From Promicromonospora iranensis (GTDB lineage Bacteria; Actinomycetota; Actinomycetes; Actinomycetales; Cellulomonadaceae): DNA of 64,000 nucleotides. Position numbers and translations under genes: made by a program. The DNA is taken from assembly GCF_028994805.1 (NCBI RefSeq), contig NZ_JAJQQP010000007.1, forward strand, positions 17,435-81,434, given 5' to 3'. Below, piece by piece: positions 52,831-63,469 of the stretch (within the stretch, counting starts at the first letter, position 1; each line of letters begins with the position of its first letter). The notes beneath the pieces were generated by a model. It searched no databases. It was not told the origin of the DNA and was given only the letters and a program-made list of their open reading frames with translations.

Positions 52831-53799
52831 TCACCAGCGCGCGTTCGCGGCGAGCTCCAGCGCGATCTCCTGCCACCACTGGCCGGCCGCGGGGCCGCCG
52901 TTGCACGCACCGTCCGACTCGCCCGGCAGCTTGACCCACAGCAGCGCGTCGAGCGATGTCGCGTCGTCGACGAGCCGCGGCTGCTCCCCCAGGGCGCGGC
53001 CGCGCGGGTTGCACCACTCACCGTTGGAGCCGTTGCCGTTGCGCGACGTGTCGATGACGTACGGGCGCCCGCCCACCTGCGCCGACACCTGCTCGGCGTA
53101 CGCCTGGGTGTCCGCCGTCGTCTGGTAGTTCGAGGTGTTGAGCGCGAACCCGACAGCATCCGTGAAGCCGATCAGCTGCAGTCGCTGCGCGGCCTCGCCT
53201 GCGCTCAGCCACCCGGAGTGTCCAGCGTCGATGTAGACGCGCGCGCCCGCGGCGGTCAGCGACGCCGCCGCGTACCGCAGGTAGCCGACGCGGTCGCCCT
53301 GCCCGTCGCAGTCGCCGAGCTGGGCCAGCGCGTCGGGCTCGAGGATCACGATCGGGCTGCCCTCGATGCCCTCCGCCACGGTGTCCACCCACCGCGCGTA
53401 CTCGCTCTCGGGCACCCCGCCCCCGGAATGGTTGCCGCAGTCGCGGCCCGGGATCGCGTACACCGTCAGCATGCCGGTCTGGCCGGCGGCCGCGGCACGA
53501 CCCGTGTAGTCCGCCACCTCCGCACGGGAGTGGTCCGCGTCGGCCCAGTTGCCGACCCAGTACGACTGCGGGGTCAGGGCGATCTTCGCCAGCAGGTCCT
53601 TGTCCGTGCCGCTCGCCGCCTCCCAGGCGGCATAGGCCTGGGTGCCGGGGTCCACGTAGAGGTCCGACACCGCGGGTGCCGGCTCCGGGCTGGTCACGTC
53701 GGCGGCAGCGCTCTGGGACACCGCGACGGCGCCGGTGGTCATGAGGGCGAGGGCTGCGGCCAGGGCCGCCGTTCGGGTACGACGTCGTACGCGAGGCAT
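52831..53799 (-). CDS. Secreted glycoside hydrolase family 6 endoglucanase-like protein
   Basis: The 322-residue protein has a signal peptide (basic RVRRRTR, hydrophobic core, cleavage near SAAA-D, about residue 33) and a single GH6 catalytic domain: LTVYAIPGRDCG, VILEPDAL with the catalytic acid Asp, YVIDTSRNGNG, GEWCNPRG and the base region LLWVKLPGESDG. It should cut beta-1,4-glucan outside the cell. No carbohydrate-binding module is present, unusual for secreted GH6 enzymes of cellulolytic actinobacteria. ATG follows GGAGAG. Confidence 0.94.
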   Translation of the reverse strand: MPRVRRRTRTAALAAALALMTTGAVAVSQSAAADVTSPEPAPAVSDLYVDPGTQAYAAWEAASGTDKDLLAKIALTPQSYWVGNWADADHSRAEVADYTGRAAAAGQTGMLTVYAIPGRDCGNHSGGGVPESEYARWVDTVAEGIEGSPIVILEPDALAQLGDCDGQGDRVGYLRYAAASLTAAGARVYIDAGHSGWLSAGEAAQRLQLIGFTDAVGFALNTSNYQTTADTQAYAEQVSAQVGGRPYVIDTSRNGNGSNGEWCNPRGRALGEQPRLVDDATSLDALLWVKLPGESDGACNGGPAAGQWWQEIALELAANARW

Positions 53800-53912
53800 G
53801 GCGCTCTCCGTTCAGTCGGGCTCACCCCGGCCGGACCGGTCGAGGTGTATCCCGTGACGCTAGGAAGGACGCCGCCGCCACGGGAACCCCGCGAATCGTT
53901 TAGGCGGATCGT

Positions 53913-53954
53913 CGGTCGAGCCTGCCGGGACCCGTGGGTCCCGACAGGCTCGAC
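53913..53954. terminator. Hairpin between phosphoglucomutase and GH6 genes
   Basis: 53913-53932 and 53935-53954 are 20-bp arms with one mismatch and a 2-nt loop. It lies 24 nt past the phosphoglucomutase stop and upstream of the GH6 start. Confidence 0.85.
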
Positions 53955-53977
53955 CGGCGGGACCGATCAGCGAGGGC

Positions 53978-55672
<1,695 letters not shown>

Positions 55673-55734
55673 ACAGCCGATACTGCCAGGTACCGGGCGG
55701 CTCCGTCGCCGCCGGAGCCGTCGTGACGCCGTCG

Positions 55735-55740
55735 TAGGCT
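55735..55740 (+). promoter_or_regulatory. -10-like element of a leaderless rhodanese promoter
   Basis: TAGGCT ends 6 nt before the ATG at 55747, with no Shine-Dalgarno sequence. Confidence 0.5.
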
Positions 55741-55746
55741 GAAGGC

Positions 55747-56082
55747 ATGTTCCCGCAGATGCTGCCCGAGGTTCCCTCGGTCCACCCCAGCGAGCTCGAC
55801 CCGACCTCCCCCGTACCCGCCGGGTCCGTCCTGCTGGACGTGCGCGAGCAGGACGAGTGGGACGCGGGCCACGCTCCCGGCGCCGTGCACATCCCCCTGA
55901 GCGATCTGCCCGCGCGGTACGGCGAGCTGGACGCCGACTCCCCGGTGCTGGTCATCTGCCACTCCGGCGGCCGCTCGGCACGCGCCACGCAGTGGCTCAA
56001 CGACGCGGTGGGCTTCGAGGCGACCAACGTCGACGGCGGCATCATCGCCTGGCAGGGCGCCGGGCTGCCCGTCGAGCGCTGA
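55747..56082 (+). CDS. Single-domain rhodanese
   Basis: The 111-residue protein is one rhodanese domain: [24 protein letters not shown], the catalytic Cys in [16 protein letters not shown] and a C-terminal [13 protein letters not shown]. It transfers sulfane sulfur, or acts as a carrier, in the cytoplasm. Start at ATG 55747 is fixed by the TAGGCT hexamer upstream. Partner unknown. Confidence 0.93.
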   Translation: MFPQMLPEVPSVHPSELDPTSPVPAGSVLLDVREQDEWDAGHAPGAVHIPLSDLPARYGELDADSPVLVICHSGGRSARATQWLNDAVGFEATNVDGGIIAWQGAGLPVER

Positions 56083-56122
56083 GGACGGGCTCGACGGCGA
56101 CGCCCAGGAGGTCCTGGTCGCC

Positions 56123-56167
56123 CAGGGCCACCATCTACAGGGCCACTATCTACAGGGCCACTACCTG
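56123..56167. repeat. Three tandem 15-bp units at a stop codon
   Basis: Units 56123-56137, 56138-56152 and 56153-56167 read CAGGGCCACTATCTA with one or two changes. On the minus strand the last unit contains the TAG stop of the hydrolase gene (56161-56163) and the TAG is repeated in the next unit. Confidence 0.9.
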
Positions 56168-57828
56168 CTGGAGCGTGGCTGGCTCGGGTCGGTCTCGTTC
56201 CAGACCCGGTCCAGCGCGGTGACGGCGTAGGTGTAGGCGGTACCGGGCCGGGCCGAGGTGTCGAGCCAGGACTGGACGCGTCCGCCCGCCGAGCGGAACG
56301 TCCCCACGAGGTTCGCCGGGTCGTTCGTGTCCACGGAGGACACCGACCCGGCCACGCGGTACACCGCGAACGACGTCGCTCTGGCCTCCTTGGTGCCGAT
56401 GTCCGCCACGTGGACCCGGATGCCGTCGCGTACCGCGCGCACGTTCGCGAGGACCGGGGTGACCACGGGCTCGGCAGGCAGGTGCGGCATGGGCGGCACC
56501 AGCGCCGGGTACTGGTAGTGGTCCTCGACGACCTTCGACATCCCACCCTGCGCGTCGACGGGTATGTGCTTCGCGGAGTAGTAGACGTTGCCGTGGATCG
56601 GGCCGACGTCGCGGCTGACCTCCCGGCACAGGTCGAGGTGGTTGGTGAGCTCGTCAGGGTCGGTGAAGACCCCGCTCGTCATCTTGTACAGGGCCTCGCC
56701 GATGTACAGCTGCGTGCCGGACTGCGCCGCGACCGCCGCCCACCACGGGACGAGAGCCGCGTAGTCGGCGACCGCCAGGCCGATCTGCCAGTAGATCTGC
56801 GGGTTGACGTAGTCGAGCCAGCCCTTGAGCACCCACTTGCGGGTGTCGGCGAACTGGTCGTCGTACGACTGGGAGCCACGGGTCTCCGAACCCAGCGGGT
56901 CCGTGGTCGAGTTCCGCCAGATGCCGAACGGGCTGATCCCGAACTTCACCCAGGGCTTGGTCTCCTTGATACGGACGCTCATGGTCTCGACGAATCGGTC
57001 CACGTTCGCCCGGCGCCAGCTCTCGACCGTGTCGAAGCCCGCGCCGTACCGCTCGTAGGTCGCGGCGTCGGGCAGCGCCTGGCCGGCCACCGGGTACGGG
57101 TAGAAGTAGTCGTCGAAGTGCACGCCGTCGATGTCGTAGTTCTCGACGGCGTGCAGGATCGCCTGCTGGATGTGCTCCTGCGCCTCCGGGACGCCCGGGT
57201 CGAAGTAGAGCCGACCGCCGTACGCCCAGACCCACTCCGGGTGCCGGCGCGCGGGATGCTCCGGGACGAGCTGCGCCGGGTCCGCCTGCATCGACACGCG
57301 GTACGGGTTGAACCAGGCGTGCAGCTCGATGTTGCGCTTGTGCGCCTCCTCGACCATGAACGCGAGCGGGTCGTAGCCCGGGTCCTGGCCCTGTGTACCC
57401 GTCAGGTACTGGGACCACGGCTCGTACGGGCTCTCGTAGAAGGCGTCAGCAGTGGGTCGCACCTGCACGAACACGGCGTTCAGCCGGTTCTCCTCCGCGA
57501 CGTCGAGCCAGTGCAGGAACTCGGCCTGCTGGGTGCCGGCATCGAGGCCGCTCGCGGAGGGCCAGTCGATGTTGACCACGGAGGCGATCCACATGGCCCG
57601 CAGCTCACGCTTCAGGCCGAGGCCCGACGACGGCTCCGGCGCGGCGTTCCCCGTCATCGCCGGAGCACCGAGCGCCGTGGCCGGGTCGAGCGCCGCGATG
57701 GTGACGCTGATCGCAGCCGCTGCCGTACCCGCCGTCGCCATCGTGAGGAACTCTCGGCGACCCAGCCCCGATCTCAACCCCGACAGCTGTGCCGGCGGGA
57801 GCGACGTGGTGCGCGCAGAGGCGGGCAT
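56161..57828 (-). CDS. Secreted GHL10-type (YngK-like) glycoside-hydrolase-like protein
   Basis: The 555-residue protein begins with a Tat signal (LGRREFLTMATAGTAAAA, residues about 22-40). The catalytic barrel shows the GHL10 pattern: ELRAMWIASVVNIDWPS, AVFVQVRPTADAFY, HAWFNPYRVS, VDGVHFDDYFYPY-type metal/acid motif (IDGVHFDDYF), FGISPFGIWRN, YVNPQIYWQ. The last 100 residues form a fibronectin III-like domain. The substrate is unknown; relatives act at the cell wall or on exopolysaccharide. ATG 57828 follows GAGG; a GTG at 57861 is possible. Confidence 0.88.
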   Translation of the reverse strand: MPASARTTSLPPAQLSGLRSGLGRREFLTMATAGTAAAAISVTIAALDPATALGAPAMTGNAAPEPSSGLGLKRELRAMWIASVVNIDWPSASGLDAGTQQAEFLHWLDVAEENRLNAVFVQVRPTADAFYESPYEPWSQYLTGTQGQDPGYDPLAFMVEEAHKRNIELHAWFNPYRVSMQADPAQLVPEHPARRHPEWVWAYGGRLYFDPGVPEAQEHIQQAILHAVENYDIDGVHFDDYFYPYPVAGQALPDAATYERYGAGFDTVESWRRANVDRFVETMSVRIKETKPWVKFGISPFGIWRNSTTDPLGSETRGSQSYDDQFADTRKWVLKGWLDYVNPQIYWQIGLAVADYAALVPWWAAVAAQSGTQLYIGEALYKMTSGVFTDPDELTNHLDLCREVSRDVGPIHGNVYYSAKHIPVDAQGGMSKVVEDHYQYPALVPPMPHLPAEPVVTPVLANVRAVRDGIRVHVADIGTKEARATSFAVYRVAGSVSSVDTNDPANLVGTFRSAGGRVQSWLDTSARPGTAYTYAVTALDRVWNETDPSQPRSSR

Positions 57829-58041
57829 GGGTGTCGCCTCGTGGCTGGCGGGGTGCCTCACGTACTTGACCTCCGGTGCTGGCTGCTGGGGGCTGGTGCC
57901 GTGGTGCTCTGTGTTCTCGTTTTGCTAGGTTGGCCGGCGTCGGTCGGCACACTGAGGTGACGAACAATGCCACCGGACGACGCCGTGGGGAAACTCTCGC
58001 ACATGTCGCTGCGGATGTGAAGTTTGCAGCGGCCCCGAGAA

Positions 58042-58060
58042 CGTGAAAGTTAGTTTCACG
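58042..58060. terminator. Small hairpin overlapping a stop codon
   Basis: CGTGAAA (58042-58048) and TTTCACG (58054-58060) pair around GTTAG; the stop codon of the acetyltransferase lies in the second arm. Confidence 0.55.
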
Positions 58061-58355
58061 CCTCCCGCAGCAGGTCGTCGTACTCGGGCGCGTGCTTCCG
58101 CACGTAGGAGCGGATGTAGGGGCACAGCGCCACCACCTTGCCGCCTGCCTCGCGCACCATGCCGAGCGCCGCCTTCGCGAGCTGCCCCGCCAGGCCCCGG
58201 CCCTCGTACTCCTCGAACACCTCGGTGTGCACGAAGACGACCGCCCCGCTGTCGATCTCGTAGGCGGCGAAGCCTGCTAGCTTCCCGTCGACGCTCACCT
58301 CGAAACGGGACTGGTCAGGGTTGTCGGCAACGGTCACCTGCGGTTCGTCGGTCAT
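58056..58355 (-). CDS. GNAT-like N-acetyltransferase, YjdJ type
   Basis: The 99-residue protein is a short GNAT: FEVSVDGKLAGFAAYEI, VVFVHTEVFEEYEGRGLAGQLAKAAL (acetyl-CoA loop), VVALCPYIRSYVRKHPEY-type C-terminus (ALCPYIRSYVRKHAPEY). These small proteins acetylate unknown targets. ATG 58355 has CACGAT 6 nt upstream. Divergent from the MFS gene. Confidence 0.92.
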   Translation of the reverse strand: MTDEPQVTVADNPDQSRFEVSVDGKLAGFAAYEIDSGAVVFVHTEVFEEYEGRGLAGQLAKAALGMVREAGGKVVALCPYIRSYVRKHAPEYDDLLREA

Positions 58356-58455
58356 GGGGTCATCGTGTCCCCTCAGTTCCGTCGGAGGCCACCCCTGCCT
58401 CATCGGCCGGCAGAAACACGGGGCCCGTGTCGGTGGTCGATGGCACACTCGCTCC

Positions 58456-59685
58456 GTGCCCGAGACCGTCGACCCGCCCCGCTCCAACCCGTACGCGGCA
58501 GTGCTGCGCACCCCCGGGGCACTCAGGTTCTCGGCTGCCGGCGCGCTCGCCCGCCTGCCCATGTCGATGGTCGGGATCGGCGCCGTGCTCATGGTGCAGG
58601 GCCTCTACGACAGCTACGCCATGGCGGGCCGGGTCGCGGCGGTCCTGGGGCTGGCGCAGGCGTTCCTCGCCCCGCAGATCGGCCGCTGGGTGGACCGGCA
58701 CGGCCAGCGGACGGTGCTGCTGCCGGCACTCGTCGTGACCGTGACCGGCCTGGGCGGCCTCGTGACGGCCGCCGTGCTCGGTGCCCCCGAATGGGTGCTG
58801 TGGCCGTTCGCCGCGCTCGCCGGCGGGAGCCAGGGGTCGTACGGCTCGATGGTCCGGGCGCGCTGGAACCACACGCTGGACGACCCCCGCCGCCTGCACA
58901 CGGCGTACTCGCTGGAGTCCTCGATCGACGAGCTGGTCTACATCGTCGGCCCGGTGCTCGCCACGACGCTCGCCACGACGGTCGCTGCGCCGTCGGCCCT
59001 GGTGCTCGCCGGGGTGGCGGCCGTGGTGGGCGGCGTGCTGTTCGTCGTGCAGCGCGCCACCGAGCCGCCGGTCGTCCCGCCCGACGCCGGGGTGCGACGC
59101 CGCGCCGTCCTGCTCGTCCCCGGCATGCCGATCGTGGTGCTCGTCTTCATGGGGATGGGTGTGATCTTCGGCTCCATGGAGGTCGTCACCGTGGCCTTCG
59201 CCGAGGAGCGGGGCAACAAGGGCATGTCGGGTGTGGTGCTCGCGGTCTTCGCGCTGGGCTCGCTGGTCGCCGGGCTCGCCTACGGCGCCCGCCACTTCAC
59301 CAGCCCACCGTCCCGCCGGTTCGTGATCGGGATGGCGGCGCTCGGCCCCGGCGTGTCCCTGTTCCTGCTGGCGCAGTCGCTCTGGGTGCTGGCGATCGTG
59401 ATGTTCGTGGCCGGGCTGGCCATCGCCCCGACGGTCATCACCGGCAACGGCCTGGTGCAGGACATGGTGGGCAGGCACCAGCTCACCGAAGCACTGACCT
59501 GGGTGGGCACCTCGATCGGCATCGGCGCCTCGATCGGCGCGTCGTTCGCCGGGGTGCGCGTGGACGAGGCGGGGTCGGCCGCAGGCTTCCTCGTCACCGT
59601 CGGCGCGGGCTGGTTCGCCACGCTGCTGACCCTCGCCGCGAGCCGAACGCTCCGGCGACAGGCGGCGGCGCGGCACGAGGGGTGA
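58456..59685 (+). CDS. MFS transporter
   Basis: The 409-residue protein has about 12 helices and a loop motif APQIGRWVDRHGQRTVLLP after helix 2, as in drug/sugar MFS efflux proteins. The substrate cannot be inferred. GTG 58456 has CACACT 6 nt upstream and no ribosome binding site. It is divergent from the GNAT gene and 98 nt before the NfeD gene. Confidence 0.88.
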   Translation: MPETVDPPRSNPYAAVLRTPGALRFSAAGALARLPMSMVGIGAVLMVQGLYDSYAMAGRVAAVLGLAQAFLAPQIGRWVDRHGQRTVLLPALVVTVTGLGGLVTAAVLGAPEWVLWPFAALAGGSQGSYGSMVRARWNHTLDDPRRLHTAYSLESSIDELVYIVGPVLATTLATTVAAPSALVLAGVAAVVGGVLFVVQRATEPPVVPPDAGVRRRAVLLVPGMPIVVLVFMGMGVIFGSMEVVTVAFAEERGNKGMSGVVLAVFALGSLVAGLAYGARHFTSPPSRRFVIGMAALGPGVSLFLLAQSLWVLAIVMFVAGLAIAPTVITGNGLVQDMVGRHQLTEALTWVGTSIGIGASIGASFAGVRVDEAGSAAGFLVTVGAGWFATLLTLAASRTLRRQAAARHEG

Positions 59686-59783
59686 CGGGCGCGGCGGCAT
59701 TTCACCCCGCTCAACACCCGATCGCAAGAGTCCCCCTGATACGTTGCATCCGACTTTTCCGAATCTTCACGAACGGACCCGGG

Positions 59784-60245
59784 ATGCTCGTCTTCATCAT
59801 CATCGGTCTTCTCGGGCTCGCGCTCGCTGTCGCCTCGCTCCTGCTCGGCGACTTCCTCGACCTCGCTGACGGGGCGCTCTCGGGCACCTCGCTGGGCGCC
59901 GGCGCAATGCTGTTCGGCGCGACCGGAATGGTGGTGCTGTCCTCCGGCCTCGAGCCGTGGGTCGCCTACCCGGCGGGTCTCGTGGTCGGCGTCCTGGTGA
60001 TCGTCCTCGTGAACGTGCTGCTCAAGCGGCTCAAGGCCGGCGACGACGGCACACCCGTCTCGCTCGTGGGCGCCCAGGGTTCCGTCACGTCCGATGTCGA
60101 CCGCGGCCACGGTGAGGTCTCCCTCGACGCCGCTACCGAGCTCGAGACCCGGCTCGCGTTCTCCGACGAGCCCATCGAGCAGGGCACGCGGATCGTCGTC
60201 GTGGAGCAGCACGGCGCGCGCGTCAAGGTCGAGCCCGTGCGCTGA
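59784..60245 (+). CDS. NfeD-like membrane protein
   Basis: The 153-residue protein has an N-terminal two-to-three-helix membrane region (about 1-78) and a C-terminal OB fold (VSLVGAQGSVTSDVDRGHGEV, IVVVEQHGARVKVEPV). NfeD proteins pair with flotillin/SPFH partners at membrane microdomains. It is 88 nt upstream of the flotillin gene in the same direction, as in the yuaF-yuaG arrangement of Bacillus. Confidence 0.88.
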   Translation: MLVFIIIGLLGLALAVASLLLGDFLDLADGALSGTSLGAGAMLFGATGMVVLSSGLEPWVAYPAGLVVGVLVIVLVNVLLKRLKAGDDGTPVSLVGAQGSVTSDVDRGHGEVSLDAATELETRLAFSDEPIEQGTRIVVVEQHGARVKVEPVR

Positions 60246-60333
60246 GCCGCGCTCCGCCGTCCCGATCCCCGCACCACCAGACATCCGGCCGGGACCACCT
60301 GTGAGCCTGGCCATCACATCCCCAGGAGCAGAC

Positions 60334-61812
60334 ATGGAAATGACCGGACAACTAGTGGGCGTCATCGCCGTCGTGGCCGGCGTGCTCGCGATCTTCCTCG
60401 TGCTCGCGTTCGTCGCGAGCCGCATCCGGCGAGTGCCGCCGAACGAGGCCTTGATCATCGTGGGCCGCGGCGCGGGCAAGTCCGAGGCCCAGATGGCGAG
60501 CCAGCGTGTCGTCGTCGGTGGCCGGGCGTTCGTGTGGCCGGTGCTGCAGCAGGGCTTCGCGATCTCGCTGGAGCAGCGGCAGATCGGCATCACCGTCGAG
60601 GGTGTCGACAAGAACCGGATCAAGATCGCGATCAAGGCCTCGATCAACTTCAAGGTGCGCGGCGACGAGGAGGGCGTCCGACGGGCGGCCCAGCGGTTCC
60701 TCTCCCAGCAGCACCTGCTGACCGAGATCATCAAGGAGTCCCTCGAGGGTTCCCTGCGGTCGATCGTCGGCGACATGACGATCGAGCAGATCATCTCGGA
60801 CCGCAAGGGCCTGTCGGACCGCGTGGTGCAGTCCACCAAGACCGATCTCTCCGAGCAGGGTCTCCAGGTCGACCTGCTGAACATCTCCGACATCTCGACG
60901 CCTGGATCGGACTACCTCGCGAACCTCGGCCGCGCCGAGGCCGCCAACGCCCGCCAGCTCGCCGAGGTCTCCGAGGCGGAGGCCAACCGTGCCGCGGAGT
61001 TCGCCGCGATCGAGGCGGCCGAGCAGATCGCCGTGCGTAAGAAGGCCCTCGACCTCAAGAAGGCCACCATCAAGGCCGAGACGGACAAGGCGAACGCCGA
61101 GGCCGACGCCGCCGGCCAGCTCGCTCGTGCCGAGCAGGACCGTCTCGTGGCCCAGCAGGAGCGCGAGGCCATGGCCGAGAAGGCGCGCGTCGAGCAGGAG
61201 CGTCTCGACATCGAGGTCCGCAAGCCCGCCGAGGCCAACGCCTACGCGGAGGTCCAGAGCGCCAACGCCCGCCGTGACGCCAACAACGCGGCCACGGAGG
61301 CCGAGGCGTTCAAGCGCACCACGATCGCCGGGGCGAACAAGACCGCCGCGCTGCAGGACGCCGAGGCGTCCGCCGAGTCGGTGCGCCGCGCCGGTGAGGC
61401 CGAGCGTGACAAGCAGGTGGCTCTCGCCGCCGGTATCGAGGCCGAGGGCCGGGCGCGGGCCATCGCCGTCGAGGCCGAGGGCCTCGCCGAGGCCAAGGCC
61501 ATCGACGCCAAGGCTGAGGCACTGCGCAAGTACGGCGAGGCCGCCCTGGTGCAGGAGCTCATCGAGCGGATGCCCGACATCGTCCGTGCCGCTGCCGAGC
61601 CCATGGCCTCGATCCAGGGCATGACCGTGATCTCGACCGACGGCGCCTCCGCGATCACCAAGAACGTGGCGTCCGTGATCGGCGAGGGCCAGGGCGTCAT
61701 CAAGCAGCTGACGGGCGTGGACATCAACCAGCTCATCTCGAACCTCGCCGGCCCGATGAACGGTGGCGCCTCCGGCCCCACCGACGTCTCCGGCGCCGCA
61801 GAGAAGAACTGA
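60334..61812 (+). CDS. floT: Flotillin-family SPFH membrane protein
   Basis: The 492-residue protein has one membrane helix (about 8-30), an SPFH/band 7 domain (ALIIVGRGAGKSE onwards, about 35-190) and a long Glu/Ala-rich coiled coil (about 200-410) with AEANRAAEFAAIEAAEQIA, ending in a C-terminal FloT-like region. It scaffolds membrane microdomains. ATG 60334 follows AGGAG. Operon with NfeD. Confidence 0.94.
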   Translation: MEMTGQLVGVIAVVAGVLAIFLVLAFVASRIRRVPPNEALIIVGRGAGKSEAQMASQRVVVGGRAFVWPVLQQGFAISLEQRQIGITVEGVDKNRIKIAIKASINFKVRGDEEGVRRAAQRFLSQQHLLTEIIKESLEGSLRSIVGDMTIEQIISDRKGLSDRVVQSTKTDLSEQGLQVDLLNISDISTPGSDYLANLGRAEAANARQLAEVSEAEANRAAEFAAIEAAEQIAVRKKALDLKKATIKAETDKANAEADAAGQLARAEQDRLVAQQEREAMAEKARVEQERLDIEVRKPAEANAYAEVQSANARRDANNAATEAEAFKRTTIAGANKTAALQDAEASAESVRRAGEAERDKQVALAAGIEAEGRARAIAVEAEGLAEAKAIDAKAEALRKYGEAALVQELIERMPDIVRAAAEPMASIQGMTVISTDGASAITKNVASVIGEGQGVIKQLTGVDINQLISNLAGPMNGGASGPTDVSGAAEKN

Positions 61813-61837
61813 CCCTCTGGTCAGAGACCGTCGAACA

Positions 61838-61879
61838 GGTCAGGCCCCCAGGTCACTCCGGTGACCTGGGGGCCTGACC
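61838..61879. terminator. 19-bp hairpin shared in core with 32839-32882
   Basis: 61838-61856 and 61861-61879 pair exactly with loop TCCG. The arms contain CCCCCAGGTCAC and GTGACCTGGGGG, also present in the hairpin at 32839-32882. It lies between convergent genes. Confidence 0.9.
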
Positions 61880-61881
61880 CG

Positions 61882-63189
61882 TCATGGCTCCGGGTAGCGG
61901 GCGTCGTAGCGCCAGAACCGCGACGTCAGCCGCACGATCACCCAGAGCAGCACCAGGCACGTGAGGCCGCCGACGACGGCCGCCCAGCCCTCACCGAACC
62001 ACGTCGCCTCCACGCCGAGGACCATCTCCCCGAGGCGCGGCCCGCCGGCCACCACCACGATGAACACACCCTGCAGCCGCCCGCGCATGTGGTCGGGGGT
62101 CGCGGTCTGCAGGATGCTCTGCCGGAACACCGACGAGACGCTGTCGGAACCACCGGCGAGCGCCAGCGCGATCCCGGCCACGACCACCGCCCAGACGATC
62201 GGCCCGTCCGGTGAGCCGCGGCCCACGAGCACGAGGACGAGCCCGAAGGCAGCGATCGATACGGCCCACGCGGTGATCGCCCAGACGATCACCTGCCCCT
62301 GCTTGCGGATGCGCGTCAGCCCGCCCGAGAACACGCCGGCGAGGATGCCCCCGACGGCGAAGGCCGCGGCGAGCACACCGGTGGTCGTCTCGCCGCCGCC
62401 GAGGTAGATGACGCCGGCGGCCGGCCACAGCACGCGCGGGAAGGACAGGACCATGGCGCAGATGTCGACGAGGAACGTGGTGCGCACGTTCGGCTGGGTC
62501 GCGAGATAGCGCAGGCCGTCCAGGACCGACCGCAGGCCGACGCCGCGGACGCGGCTCCTGCCGTTCTGCGGGCCGTCGGCCTCCGTGCCCTCCGGCAGGA
62601 CGGGCGGCAGCCGGAACACCGCCCAGAGAGCTGCGAGGAACAGCACCATGTCGAGGGTGTACGCCCAGGCGTACCCGAGCTGGGCGACCAGCAGTGCGCC
62701 GATCAGCGGTCCACCGGTCAGCGCAACGTTCCAGGAGAGCGTCATCAGCGCGTTGGCCGCCGGCATGAGCTCCTTGGGGAGCAGTCGCGGGATGATGGCC
62801 GACCGCGCCGGGTTGTTGATGGCGAAAGCGGCGCTCTGCACGGCGACCAGTCCGTACAGCAGAGGCACGGACTCCAGCCCGAGCCACGCCTGCACGGCGA
62901 TGCCGGCCACGACCACCCACAGCACGAGCGACGACACGAGCGACACCTTGCGCCGGTCGTAGTGGTCCACGAGCGCCCCGCCGTACAGGCCGAGCGCCAC
63001 CAGCGGAACCAGCGAGAAGAGGCCCAGCAGCCCGACCGCCAGCGTGGACCCGGTCAGGGCGTAGATCTGCAGGCCCACCGCGACGATGGTGACCTGGGTA
63101 CCGATGTTCGAGACCGAGAGCCCGAACCAGAGACGCCGGAAGTCGGGCGACACCCTCAAGGGTGTGGTGTCGGCGAGCAGGTGGCGCAT
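61882..63189 (-). CDS. MFS transporter, EntS-like
   Basis: The 435-residue protein has about 12 helices, an N-terminal VSPDFRRLWFGLSVSNIGTQ start typical of the EntS/DHA3 group, GGALVDHYDRRKVSL after helix 2, and TPDHMRGRLQGVF in the second half. Such proteins export siderophores or drugs. ATG 63189 has TACCAT 8 nt upstream; a GTG at 63252 would add 21 residues. No siderophore genes are near. Confidence 0.88.
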   Translation of the reverse strand: MRHLLADTTPLRVSPDFRRLWFGLSVSNIGTQVTIVAVGLQIYALTGSTLAVGLLGLFSLVPLVALGLYGGALVDHYDRRKVSLVSSLVLWVVVAGIAVQAWLGLESVPLLYGLVAVQSAAFAINNPARSAIIPRLLPKELMPAANALMTLSWNVALTGGPLIGALLVAQLGYAWAYTLDMVLFLAALWAVFRLPPVLPEGTEADGPQNGRSRVRGVGLRSVLDGLRYLATQPNVRTTFLVDICAMVLSFPRVLWPAAGVIYLGGGETTTGVLAAAFAVGGILAGVFSGGLTRIRKQGQVIVWAITAWAVSIAAFGLVLVLVGRGSPDGPIVWAVVVAGIALALAGGSDSVSSVFRQSILQTATPDHMRGRLQGVFIVVVAGGPRLGEMVLGVEATWFGEGWAAVVGGLTCLVLLWVIVRLTSRFWRYDARYPEP

Positions 63190-63255
63190 GGTGTCCGATG
63201 GTAGGCCGCGCTCAGGCCCAGCCGGCTCGCCTGTGACGTGCGCCTCTGACACATG

Positions 63256-63305
63256 ACAGAGCGGGCGCTCAGGACACCCCCCGATGTCCCGAGCTCCCGC
63301 TCTGT
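63256..63305. terminator. Long hairpin downstream of the surface-protein gene
   Basis: ACAGAGCGGG (63256-63265) pairs with CCCGCTCTGT (63296-63305), and inner GCTC/GAGC and GGACA/TGTCC extend the stem with single-base bulges. Confidence 0.8.
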
Positions 63306-63388
63306 ACTGTCCTGGTCCGCGGGCCGGGGCGCCCCCCAGCGGCGCCCCGACCCTCGAACCTGCCGACCCGGGTGATGGTCAGCCCTCG

Positions 63389-63416
63389 TTCATGAGTCAC
63401 CTTGATGGCTCATGAA
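63389..63416. terminator. 28-bp dyad between surface-protein stop and MFS start
   Basis: TTCATGAG (63389-63396) and CTCATGAA (63409-63416) are exact arms. It lies about 55 nt after the stop of the surface-protein gene, so termination or an operator role is possible. Confidence 0.55.
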
Positions 63417-63469
63417 CAAAGACCGCACCCGGATCGTTGTCAACCGGCAGAGCGTGGACGAACCACGCT

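Noticed and set aside
53777..53790. GTACGACGTCGTAC palindrome as an operator of the GH6 gene
   Set aside because: It lies within the signal-peptide codons of the gene, where Arg/Val/Thr codon choice gives such dyads easily.
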